DNA of 6,879 nucleotides from Paracoccaceae bacterium (GCA_902525995.1 CABZJG010000097.1:1-6879); one strand, 5' to 3'; counted from the first letter of the stretch, positions 1 to 4,954 are shown. A program made the numbers and translations. The notes: a model not told the origin generated them from the letters alone.

Positions 1-280
1 CCGCGGCAGCCAGTATTGCAGTCACGATTACCAGAAAATCCTGCGCAAGCACGGCTTCGAAGTATCGATGAGCGGCAAAGGAAACTGCTACGATAATTCT
101 GTGGCCGAAACCTTCTTTAAAACATTGAAGGCAGAACTGATATGGCGACACACATGGTATAACCGCCGACAAGCCCACACCGCCCTGTTCCAATATATCA
201 ACGGCTTCTACACTGCCCGACGACGCCATGCGACACTGGGAGGAAAATCACCACTGGCTTTTGAAAGAAAGGCCGCATAA
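1..280 (+). pseudogene. IS3-family transposase OrfB, C-terminal part (cut by window start)
   Basis: The frame is open from base 2 and ends at TAA 278-280, giving about 92 residues. It begins RGSQYCS, the region just after the second catalytic Asp of the IS3-family DDE integrase core; that Asp itself would lie just outside the window. The third catalytic residue is the Glu in AETFFKTLKAEL, preceded by the typical GKGNCYDNS. The C-terminus, with RRRHATLGGKSPLAFE, is the usual end of this family. OrfB is the catalytic half of the OrfAB transposase, which moves the element by a copy-out circle route. The visible part has no lesion; whether the gene is whole depends on sequence to the left. It is a different IS3 lineage from the element at 705-1392 and lies in the opposite orientation. 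Confidence 0.9.
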
Positions 281-321
281 CATCAGAGCGATTGGACCAG
301 AATTAAACCAGGATAAGTCCA
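281..321 (+). mobile_element. Right end of the first IS3-type element
   Basis: This is the non-coding tail after the OrfB stop. Read on the minus strand the proposed terminus starts TGGACTTATCC at 321, a plausible IS3-family end (TG...CA). From base 322 the sequence is a different element (a broken istA), which fixes the junction within a few bases. ATTGGAC at 291-297 and GTCCAAT at 317-323 form a perfect 7-bp inverted repeat around the end. The left end lies outside the window, so the inverted-repeat pair and target duplication cannot be checked. Confidence 0.5.
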
Positions 322-322
322 A

Positions 323-583
323 TCAGCGGCAAAGCCGGTCGTAAATCCGCTTCGCCGTGTGACGCTTGCTTCTTCGGGACCTCCAGGTCCCCCAAAAGCC
401 ACGCATCAATGCAATCGCTGAACCCGTCCAGCTTCAGGCGGCGCACATCCTTCCCACGGCGATATCCCGGCGGAACCGGAAACGCGCACATCTTGTCAAC
501 CGTTCCGCGCGCCAAGCCGAAATCAAGCGCTTGCTGCGCCCTTCATCAAAATGCGCCCGCCGCACCTGCAAATAAACTTCCAC
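323..583 (-). pseudogene. istA: IS21-family transposase IstA, N-terminal remnant, frameshifted
   Basis: A GTG start at 583 follows GGAGG (593-597 on the opposite strand). The first frame gives VEVYLQVRRAHFDEG, typical of the IstA start. Within about 520-545 the reading must change frame, with some codons apparently missing, to continue as GLARGTVDKMCAFPVPPGYRR...RLKLDGF. These are the helix-turn-helix end and the P-PGY-R/KLD-F region of IstA. A second slip near 350-353 (one extra base) is needed to read KKQRHTAKRIYDRL, the hallmark IstA motif. A stop follows at 323-325. Two frame disruptions and loss of the whole catalytic core make it dead. Family assignment rests on the KKQRHTAKRI motif and the left-end repeats. 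Confidence 0.75.
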
Positions 584-630
584 AGTATAAATCCTCCCCC
601 CCTCCCTGCTCAAACAGTGAGGACAAAAAA

Positions 631-651
631 TGGACGACTTTTACGCCGCCC
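631..651 (-). repeat. IS21 left-end repeat, copy 2
   Basis: The second copy of the 21-bp unit, on the minus strand GGGCGG then CGTAAAAGTCGTCCA, is 16 of 21 identical to copy 1 and in the same orientation. It lies between copy 1 and the istA start. Confidence 0.6.
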
Positions 652-677
652 GCACCGGCAATATACCGGCGCTACTG

Positions 678-698
678 TGGCCTAATTTTGCACCGCCC
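678..698 (-). repeat. IS21 left-end repeat, copy 1
   Basis: A 21-bp unit, on the minus strand reading GGGCGG then GCAAAATTAGGCCA, lies six bases inside the element end. It matches the copy at 631-651 at 16 of 21 positions. Multiple internal terminal repeats upstream of istA are typical transposase binding sites in IS21-family elements. Confidence 0.6.
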
Positions 699-704
699 TA
701 TACA

Positions 705-1029
705 CCACATTCCGCAGCAGATAGGGCCAGATTTTATGCTGCGGATGTTTCTTGCTCGTGTTGGGCTCCTGATAAATCGGAACCAACCGCATGAGGCGCA
801 TCAACCGACGAACCCGGTGACGACCACATTGATGATTATTGCGCTTCATATGACGTGCCATTTGGCGCGACCCGTACCAGGGCGTATCCAGAAACTGCAT
901 ATCAATGATCGCCATAAACCGCAGGTTCTCGGCGCTCTCGCCCTTCGGTTCATAGTACAAATTGGATCGCGTTAACGTCAGCAATGTGCACTGCCGACGC
1001 ATGCTCAGCTTGTGATCCTTGCTCACCAT
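705..1029 (-). pseudogene. IS3-family transposase OrfB, N-terminal half only
   Basis: About 108 genuine residues from ATG 1029. The sequence contains LSMRRQCTLLTLTRSNLYY, the PKGESAENL...IDMQFLDTPWYGSRQMARHM block and RRLMRLM-L..IYQ-PNTSKKHPQHKIWPYLLRN, which is the N-terminal DNA-binding and linker region (HTH_21 type) of IS3-group OrfB. After LLRN the normal ...RPNQVW-DITY core with the first catalytic Asp is missing. The frame runs a few codons into IS21 DNA and stops at TAG 682-684. All three catalytic residues are absent, so it cannot transpose. It would normally be made as an OrfAB fusion by frameshifting at 1029-1034. Confidence 0.9.
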
Positions 1030-1331
1030 TTTTTGCCTCGCGTCCCGAGCAACTGGTGCGAGGCATCTGCCAAAAAATCCCGCTCCACCACAAGCTGGCC
1101 AATCTTGGAATGCAGCTTATCGACGTCAGCCGCGCTCACCTGTTCTGCAGCTGCACCTCCGCGCGTAAATGCCGTCGCCATGTTCTCTATCGCCGCACGC
1201 TTCCACGTGCCGATCTGGGTGGCATAGACACCATACTTCTTAGACAATTCCGCCAGTGTCATCTCCTCGCGGATCGCTTCAAGCGCTACCTTCGCCTCGA
1301 ATTCGGGCAAATGGTTCTTTCGTTTCTTCAT
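1023..1331 (-). CDS. IS3-family transposase OrfA (helix-turn-helix)
   Basis: 102 residues, the normal length for OrfA. The N-terminal half (KKRKNHLPEFEAKVALEAI, then LAELSKKYGVYATQIGTWKR) is the HTH_Tnp_1 DNA-binding domain that recognises the element ends. The C-terminal part (VDKLHSKIGQLVVERDFLADA) is the leucine-zipper segment that continues into OrfB. It is intact. It overlaps orfB by seven bases through an A-run and is expected to act alone as a regulator or fused to OrfB. Since OrfB is broken here, the product can at most bind ends of related elements. Confidence 0.92.
   Translation of the reverse strand: MKKRKNHLPEFEAKVALEAIREEMTLAELSKKYGVYATQIGTWKRAAIENMATAFTRGGAAAEQVSAADVDKLHSKIGQLVVERDFLADASHQLLGTRGKKW
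1029..1034 (-). promoter_or_regulatory. Putative -1 ribosomal frameshift site between orfA and orfB
   Basis: A run of six A on the minus strand lies exactly where orfA ends (Gly-Lys-Lys-Trp-stop) and orfB begins (ATG overlapping the run). Slipping back one base here joins OrfA to OrfB, the standard way IS3-family elements make OrfAB. It has no consequence now because orfB is truncated. Confidence 0.6.
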
Positions 1332-1392
1332 TCTGGATCACTTCTTTCATCATGCAATCCACCTTAACGACCAGTCCGAATTTCTGCGACCA

Positions 1393-1615
1393 CCTCTTAT
1401 CACATGACCTCTTAGCATCCCGCCAGATTTTGCCGACAATGCGATCATGGTTTTCCACAACGGCATTAGCAATGGCAGCGCGCCATTCCACAGCACATAC
1501 AGCCAGAATAGCCAGCCGCCGGTCGCTGGAGATATCCCGCAAGCCGTCTATAAAATAACGCTCACCCTGGCGACGTAGGCGGGTAATCTGATGTAGTGAA
1601 ACACTGGCAAACATA
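1393..1615 (-). pseudogene. tnpA: Tn3-family transposase, internal fragment
   Basis: About 74 residues resembling the middle of Tn3-family TnpA: SLHQITRLRRQGERYF, then GLRDISSDRRLAILAVCAVEWRAA, then VENHDRIVGKIWRDAKR. Both borders are insertion points. On the N-terminal side homology stops at 1615, immediately outside a 38-bp Tn3-type terminal repeat (1616-1653). On the C-terminal side it stops at 1393, at the left end of an IS3 element. The surrounding 161-codon frame (1279-1764) is therefore an artificial join of repeat, fragment and IS3 leader. Neither the DDE residues nor the N-terminal domain are present. It may derive from a Tn3 element related to the one at 5387-6879, but the two TnpA pieces do not overlap, so this cannot be tested here. 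Confidence 0.75.
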
Positions 1616-1653
1616 GGGTCCGTCAGCATAAAGGAACGTAAAGTCTCACAGTG
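1616..1653 (+). repeat. 38-bp Tn3-type terminal repeat (IR1), interior to the right
   Basis: It starts GGGTCC, has the core GCATAAAGGAACGT and ends CACAGTG. It is exactly 38 bases long and 31 of 38 identical to the repeat at 5387-5424 that bounds tnpR. The GGG outer end abuts the broken Tn3 transposase fragment at 1615. Confidence 0.75.
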
Positions 1654-1737
1654 AATCGAACAAGCATATGAAAAACAATGAGAAAGTTCTGTTTGAAGAC
1701 TCCCGTAATTGAACCTTTTCAAGCCGTCGGATTTCAG

Positions 1738-1811
1738 GGGGTCATTTTCCGGCAGACTGTCCACCTTTCAAACTGCCCGTTTTCCCATCATTTTGCGCCA
1801 CTTTGGACAGT
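1738..1811. repeat. IS21-end-like tandem motifs
   Basis: On the minus strand TGGCGCAAAATGAT and TGCCGGAAAATGAC (11 of 14 identical) occur about 40 bases apart, each near a CTGTCC or GGACAG motif. Spacing and flavour resemble the repeated motifs at IS21-family ends, but no istA start is readable beside them. It is probably a relic of another IS end inside the miniature element. Confidence 0.3.
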
Positions 1812-1818
1812 AGTTTTG

Positions 1819-1848
1819 TTGTCCGTCAGAGGTTCGTTTGGCGGACAA
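1819..1848 (+). other. Imperfect hairpin inside the miniature element
   Basis: TTGTCCGTCA (1819-1828) pairs with TGGCGGACAA (1839-1848): ten pairs, one of them a T-G wobble, with a 10-base loop. No T-run follows, so it is not an obvious terminator. It could be a protein-binding or structural site. Confidence 0.35.
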
Positions 1849-1946
1849 GCGTGCTGAGCGGCGTCTCAAAGTCTGTTTATCTTCCTCGTCCTTGGCCTTC
1901 CTGCCCAGAATTCTCGTGATCGAGATGCACCGCGAACTGTAACCAA

Positions 1947-1984
1947 TCCTATGGGACCGAACGTACCTTTATGCCGATAGACCC
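1947..1984 (-). repeat. 38-bp Tn3-type terminal repeat (IR3), interior to the left
   Basis: In plus-strand order it reads ACGTACCTTTATGC near the middle and ends GACCC at 1984, so it is in inverted orientation to the repeats at 1616 and 5387. It matches them at 27 and 28 of 38 positions. The match is strongest over the outer 24 bases, the part closest to the transposon end. Confidence 0.6.
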
Positions 1985-2035
1985 AATGCCGGTAAAGCAA
2001 GCGTGATTGTGGTCAGCGATGTCACAGGGAAGAGC

Positions 2036-2578
2036 TTAAAAACGCATTAACCCGACAGTTTCGATAGCGTTTTTCCAGTCCCCTGGTGTTTCAAAAAATG
2101 TGCGATCTATACCAGCAGCGGAAGCCTGGCTGCGCGGTACAATGAGAAGCAATCGCCCTTCTGCGCCAACTTCATCCCTAGTTTCCCAAATATTACGGAA
2201 CTGATGTTCTTTAAAACGTTTGTTTCCCCAAGAAGGATCGGCAACCTTAATGATACGCGTCTCTGGGTTTATACCACGAATGACTGTGAAGTGATCTTGT
2301 TCTCTGTATTTGACATATGCGACTGCGGGCACCTTGAGTTCCATAAGTTTTTCAAAACTTAAAGCAATACCACCCCCAGCTAAACCCCACGTTTGTACTA
2401 CTGTGGCTAAATCAGCAAACGTGTATCGGCCATCGTCAGTGAGGCGTTCTAAAACATCCCTTTCTTTGACAGGTAAGCCGTAAAACTCTTTCAATATTGT
2501 AGCAACTGATGCAGCACCGCATGAATAGTCCAACTGTTGCTTGGCAACTCGATCATCGCGAATTGAACGCCAGCTCAT
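2036..2578 (-). CDS. C39-type cysteine peptidase, putative precursor-maturation protease
   Basis: 180 residues counted from ATG 2578. The Peptidase C39 fold is shown by KQQLDYSCGAAS (catalytic Cys20 with the preceding Gln of the oxyanion hole), DHFTVIRGI (His96) and VADPSWGNK (Asp114). These residues have the order and surroundings of peptidases that cut after double-glycine leaders. It is a stand-alone domain without the ABC-transporter parts that C39 domains often carry, as in FapD. Upstream in the same frame a hydrophobic signal-like stretch is encoded (2579-2644), so the native protein is probably periplasmic. The ATG at 2578 may be only an internal Met; it has just a weak GGA about ten bases upstream. 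It is the last gene of the block, and its likely substrate is the 156-residue precursor at 3384-3854. The peptidase family call is firm; the substrate is inferred. Confidence 0.85.
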   Translation of the reverse strand: MSWRSIRDDRVAKQQLDYSCGAASVATILKEFYGLPVKERDVLERLTDDGRYTFADLATVVQTWGLAGGGIALSFEKLMELKVPAVAYVKYREQDHFTVIRGINPETRIIKVADPSWGNKRFKEHQFRNIWETRDEVGAEGRLLLIVPRSQASAAGIDRTFFETPGDWKNAIETVGLMRF

Positions 2579-2670
2579 GATTGTTTCCGCACTTATAATA
2601 CCTAGCGCCCCTATTAGCAGACTGCCACAGAGAAATGATTGCAGTTAATGGGAACGCTTATCTGTTTCAT
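2579..2670 (-). other. Out-of-frame signal-peptide region of the C39 peptidase gene
   Basis: Reading upstream from ATG 2578 in frame gives LQSFLCGSLLIGALGIISAETI, opening at a CTG (2642-2644) directly after a TAA. GSLLIGALGIISA looks like the hydrophobic core and cleavage region of a Sec signal peptide, with a possible cut after ISA. No ATG, GTG or TTG exists in that frame. A well-placed ATG at 2668-2670, seven bases after the stop of the upstream gene, starts MKQISVPIN in another frame that stops at 2614-2616. The two starts are 92 bases apart, so one added base between about 2645 and 2667 would give one continuous signal peptide. A one-base deletion, a sequencing error, a CTG start or recoding could all explain this. 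Confidence 0.6.
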
Positions 2671-2677
2671 AGTGAGT

Positions 2678-3325
2678 TTACCCATTTTTTCTTTCAATCC
2701 CTGATGGTCTGAGATAATTATCAACCTCAAAAACACCTTCCATAAAATCGATATGTGATCTTTCGATGAGAGGAATATTTGTAGCTGCGACTGTATCAAA
2801 GAACAAATCTGCATTTTTCCCAGCTGTTCGTATACAGACTTCATCCGTATAAAAATTCCGATAAATGAGTGCCTCAAAGCCAGAGGTGGGCTGTTCTTCA
2901 TGTAAAATATGTTGTGGGTCTAAATCACTAGTGCGAAGGTGTTCTATGGCCTCTGACACATTGCTTGAGAAGACAATATCCCACCAAATCCCAAAATTTA
3001 AACGTTGTTGAAATGCAATAGGTGGTGTGCCAACTTCCAATAAATAGGAACGTTTTGCTGTGAAAAATCCAGCTGCCTTTTTATCGCTAATTTTTAGGGG
3101 CTGGTGTAAGTGTCGCAGTAGCTGTTTGCTTAGTTGGCGGTCACTTTCATAATGCATTGCAAAATTATCAGACGAAACCACATTGAGTAAGCTGATATCA
3201 AAATCAGTCCATCGTCCATCAAAAGAGTATGAATCGCTTTCGTGCGGATAAAAAAGCCGAAAACGAACGGTTGGGTTTACAGCATCTTGCGCATAAGCAT
3301 AAAATCCGCGCTCTGGTGTATTCAT
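2678..3325 (-). CDS. Unrecognised 215-residue protein in the export operon
   Basis: I do not recognise this protein. It has no signal peptide, no obvious membrane segment and no Cys motif, and looks soluble and cytoplasmic. It is rich in aromatic and acidic residues (RFRLFYPHESDSYSFDGRW near residues 21-39; LNFGIWWDIVF near 109-119). The C-terminal stretch IDFMEGVFEVDNYLRP is hydrophobic-acidic. The start is ATG 3323-3325, with only AGGT 11 bases upstream, so initiation may be weak. It lies 58 bases after the precursor gene, and its stop is seven bases before the ATG that probably starts the peptidase gene, so co-transcription is likely. Its place between a putative secreted peptide and its protease fits an immunity or chaperone role, but nothing in the sequence proves that. 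Confidence 0.75.
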   Translation of the reverse strand: MNTPERGFYAYAQDAVNPTVRFRLFYPHESDSYSFDGRWTDFDISLLNVVSSDNFAMHYESDRQLSKQLLRHLHQPLKISDKKAAGFFTAKRSYLLEVGTPPIAFQQRLNFGIWWDIVFSSNVSEAIEHLRTSDLDPQHILHEEQPTSGFEALIYRNFYTDEVCIRTAGKNADLFFDTVAATNIPLIERSHIDFMEGVFEVDNYLRPSGIERKNG

Positions 3326-3340
3326 GGTTACAACATACCT

Positions 3341-3373
3341 TAATTAAACTGCGGGGCCAATTTTGAACCCACA
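3341..3373 (-). repeat. Possible solo IS21-type end between operon genes
   Basis: On the minus strand TGTGGGTTCAAAATTGGCC starts at 3373, a few bases past the precursor stop. It resembles the IS21 terminus at 704 (TGT, then GGTGCAAAATTAGGCC, one gap). No istA follows. It may be a scar of an excised or deleted element, or chance. Confidence 0.25.
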
Positions 3374-3383
3374 AAAAATGTAC

Positions 3384-3854
3384 TCAGAAAGGGTTAATGC
3401 GCCATGGATTTCCATGATAAATATGGTTGCGCGCAGCACTACCATTGCGGCCACCAGAACCCCAACCGACATGATGACCATTTCTGTCACGACCCACCTG
3501 ACAAACATGACAACCGGTGCGTGTATTCACCATGATGGTATGATTTGATCTTGCGTTATGAATCGTCCGATAACGAGACATGACACGCGGTGCAGCCCAC
3601 ATGACAGCACGCGTACCTATTACTGCCGCACCGTGCACGATTGGCCAGAATTCGCCCTCTGTTGCTTCCATCTCGGACAACGACATATGTTGAGGCGCTG
3701 GTGCTGATGAGCGTTGGACTTCTTGTTGTCCCGTTACAACATCACCACCAAAGGCAAACGCCAAATCATTAGACGATAGACCTTGCGCAAGGCCTACCTG
3801 AAAGCTCATGACAAGCATAAAGAGACTTGTCAGAAACATTTTTACGATACTCAT
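3384..3854 (-). CDS. Secreted precursor with tandem double-glycine-type leader motifs (bacteriocin-like)
   Basis: 156 residues. Residues 1-23 are a Sec signal peptide (Lys5, hydrophobic 7-22, probable cut after GLA). It is followed at once by LSSNDLAFAFGG (26-37), a full match to the double-glycine leader pattern LS--(E/D)L----GG. Exactly 31 residues later MSLSEMEATEGE (57-68) fits the same spacing with Gly-Glu in place of Gly-Gly. Then comes a small hydrophobic stretch, FWPIVHGAAVIGTRAV, and a basic, Gly/His/Asn-rich tail with a CHVC pair (Cys115, Cys118) ending HIYHGNPWRINPF. Processing at the second site would release an 88-residue product. The start is fixed by GGAGA (3861-3865) six bases upstream. 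A C39 peptidase is encoded downstream and an outer-membrane barrel upstream. Exact function unknown: bacteriocin, toxin or surface-assembled peptide are all possible. Confidence 0.75.
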   Translation of the reverse strand: MSIVKMFLTSLFMLVMSFQVGLAQGLSSNDLAFAFGGDVVTGQQEVQRSSAPAPQHMSLSEMEATEGEFWPIVHGAAVIGTRAVMWAAPRVMSRYRTIHNARSNHTIMVNTRTGCHVCQVGRDRNGHHVGWGSGGRNGSAARNHIYHGNPWRINPF

Positions 3855-3860
3855 TTAGTA

Positions 3861-3865
3861 TCTCC
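3861..3865 (-). promoter_or_regulatory. Ribosome binding site of the precursor gene
   Basis: GGAGA on the minus strand, six bases before ATG 3854, is the best ribosome site in the four-gene block. It fits stronger expression of the cargo than of its helpers. Confidence 0.6.
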
Positions 3866-3892
3866 ATTCAGTTGGTTAGCGGACCTTTTGAC

Positions 3893-3911
3893 AACACCCA
3901 ATTTGGGTGTT
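3893..3911 (-). terminator. Intercistronic hairpin between barrel and precursor genes
   Basis: AACACCCA (3893-3900) and TGGGTGTT (3904-3911) form a perfect 8-bp stem with a three-base loop. It starts about 30 bases past the barrel stop and ends about 40 before the precursor start. No T-run follows on either strand, so it is more likely an attenuator, processing or stability element than a strong terminator. A TTGTCA right after it on the minus strand could be a -35 for the precursor gene, but no good -10 is seen. Confidence 0.45.
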
Positions 3912-3941
3912 TGCTGAACTCGTTATGCTGGTGGACAAAGT

Positions 3942-4898
3942 TTATAATCCTCCGGTGAAATATATGTTTCTGTCAAATTTGCGGGTAAATGAAAGCAGTA
4001 GCGTTGCCCCCCCATCACCAACCACATCCGCACGCATGGCGGCTCGCACAGTGGTATTACGGCTTAATCCATATCCCACACCAAATTCCATTTCGGCACG
4101 GGTGCGGTCGGTACCAGATCGAACCCCGTTAATTTCATCAGCAAGTACACGGCTTAGGTTTAATCCACCTGTTAACGTGGTTACGTCATTCACAGAGAAG
4201 GCGACACCAGGGCTGAAATAAATCACATCACCTGGGTCAACTTTGGAGTCATCAATCGTACGTGAACTTGCAAAGCGATACCCGCCAGTCGCAGTAAATA
4301 CTATAGGATCAACGACACGATACGCACGCAATCCGATATTAGCAGAACGACCAAATACATAATCATCAGCATCTGCGGTTGTTGCTTCTGCCAGAGTGAG
4401 ATTAGCAAAGCCAATAAGTGCTGGCGTTTCATCATCTTCGCTAAACTGATATGAAGTACCAACACCAAGCGTGTTGAAAGCAGTTGAACTATCTTTACCC
4501 GCTAAATTACCCGAATCCAGAATACGTGTGTCAGAGGCAGACATTGATGCATTCAAAGATAGCTCAACCGTTTCACTATAACCGTATCGTAAAGCTGTAT
4601 TAAATAATACAGTATTGCTTTCGACGGTGCGTTGATCAATGACGGTAGGAATGGAAACTATTTGATCATTTCCAAAGTCAAAATTTTGAAAAGATGAACT
4701 CACCCCTGAGCTTGATGCAGCCGATAAGCCAAAAGAAAAATCAAATTCTAAGTCGCCTTGCTTTGCAATAATTTCTTCCAATCGTAAAAGCGAGGTTTCT
4801 TCTTCTCCGTCAGAAACATCAATATTTACCGATTGCGCTGTGGCAATGCTATCTCCTAAGAAAATAATGCCTAAAAAAAGTGATGCCGTTAGTCTCAT
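3942..4898 (-). CDS. Outer-membrane beta-barrel-like protein, putative exporter
   Basis: 318 residues. Residues 1-21 form a signal peptide (MRLTASLFLGIIFLG, likely cut after ATA). A short acidic segment with a helix-like SLLRLEEIIAKQ (about 35-46) follows. The rest, from about residue 50, shows alternating polar/hydrophobic strands joined by Asp/Gly/Ser/Thr-rich turns (DFSFGLSAAS, RYGYSETVELSLNAS, GVGTSYQFSED, EFGVGYGLS, TLLLSFTRKF), as in Gram-negative outer-membrane barrels. It resembles the Phenol_MetA_deg-type 'transporter' and FapF-like porins often encoded near stand-alone C39 peptidases; that link is from memory of such neighbourhoods and was not searched. It ends in GGL rather than an aromatic residue, although F305 closes the last clear strand. 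ATG 4898 has GGAAGAG just upstream. It is the first gene of the block, so its promoter probably drives the rest. Confidence 0.7.
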   Translation of the reverse strand: MRLTASLFLGIIFLGDSIATAQSVNIDVSDGEEETSLLRLEEIIAKQGDLEFDFSFGLSAASSSGVSSSFQNFDFGNDQIVSIPTVIDQRTVESNTVLFNTALRYGYSETVELSLNASMSASDTRILDSGNLAGKDSSTAFNTLGVGTSYQFSEDDETPALIGFANLTLAEATTADADDYVFGRSANIGLRAYRVVDPIVFTATGGYRFASSRTIDDSKVDPGDVIYFSPGVAFSVNDVTTLTGGLNLSRVLADEINGVRSGTDRTRAEMEFGVGYGLSRNTTVRAAMRADVVGDGGATLLLSFTRKFDRNIYFTGGL

Positions 4899-4954
4899 AA
4901 TCTCTTCCAGGCTGAGTACACTTAAGAAGCTTTAGATTTGAAGAAATCACTTTA

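Larger units (their letters stand above)
322..704 (-). mobile_element. IS21-family element, left-end remnant
   Basis: On the minus strand the element starts TGTATAGGGCGG at 704, interrupting an IS3 orfB. It continues through a leader with two copies of an IS21-type terminal repeat (678-698 and 631-651), then a ribosome site and the start of istA. It ends abruptly at about 322, where the right end of another IS3 element begins. Only the first few hundred bases of a normally about 2-2.5 kb element remain. The rest of istA and all of istB are absent, so the piece cannot move itself. Confidence 0.7.
705..1392 (-). mobile_element. IS3-family element (orfA-orfB), truncated by IS21
   Basis: Minus-strand orfA and orfB overlap in the usual IS3 layout. 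The left end is placed at about 1392 (minus strand TGGTCGCAGAAATTC). Immediately upstream, at 1393, the reading frame of a Tn3 transposase is broken off, which marks the insertion point. The other side stops at 705, where the IS21 terminus begins inside orfB. The right end and half of orfB are therefore missing or displaced beyond the window. Confidence 0.75.
1616..1984. mobile_element. 369-bp Tn3-type miniature element (TIME-like)
   Basis: Two 38-bp Tn3-type terminal repeats face each other at 1616-1653 and 1947-1984, 27 of 38 identical when one is inverted. The interior of about 290 bases has no convincing gene; it holds IS21-end-like repeats and a hairpin. Short elements with 38-bp Tn3-family ends and no transposase are known as TIMEs and are moved in trans by a related Tn3 transposase. 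The left flank is a Tn3 transposase fragment that the insertion interrupts. The five bases on each side (ACATA left, AATGC right) do not match, so there is no target duplication and the right flank does not continue that transposase. The element may instead be two unrelated ends brought together by deletion. Confidence 0.55.

Noticed and set aside
409..975. Long plus-strand open frame of 188 codons
   Set aside because: It runs antisense to the istA remnant, the IS21 leader and orfB; its Pro/Arg-rich composition and lack of any motif mark it as a shadow.
984..1558. Several plus-strand frames opposite orfA and the Tn3 transposase fragment
   Set aside because: They are antisense to clearly recognised transposase sequence and show no motif or ribosome site.
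1279..1764. 161-codon minus-strand frame taken as one gene
   Set aside because: Only residues 51-124 are Tn3 transposase; the start lies in IS21-like and terminal-repeat DNA and the end in the IS3 leader, so it is a chance join.
1949..2050. Plus-strand frame of 33 codons (ending GKASVIVVSDVTGKSL..) as a gene tail
   Set aside because: It has no start codon, overlaps terminal repeat IR3 and the peptidase 3' end, and matches nothing I recognise.
2614..2901. 95-codon minus-strand frame inside the 215-residue gene
   Set aside because: It overlaps a longer, better-placed gene; only its last 18 codons (from ATG 2670) matter, as the displaced start of the peptidase signal peptide.
3907..4221. Plus-strand frame of 104 codons opposite the barrel gene
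   Set aside because: Antisense to a protein with signal peptide and barrel pattern; no supporting signal.
2036..4898. Naming the operon fapA-F
   Set aside because: Only the C39 peptidase and barrel roles resemble Fap; no FapC-like amyloid repeats, FapA/B/E or coiled-coil-rich FapF start can be seen.
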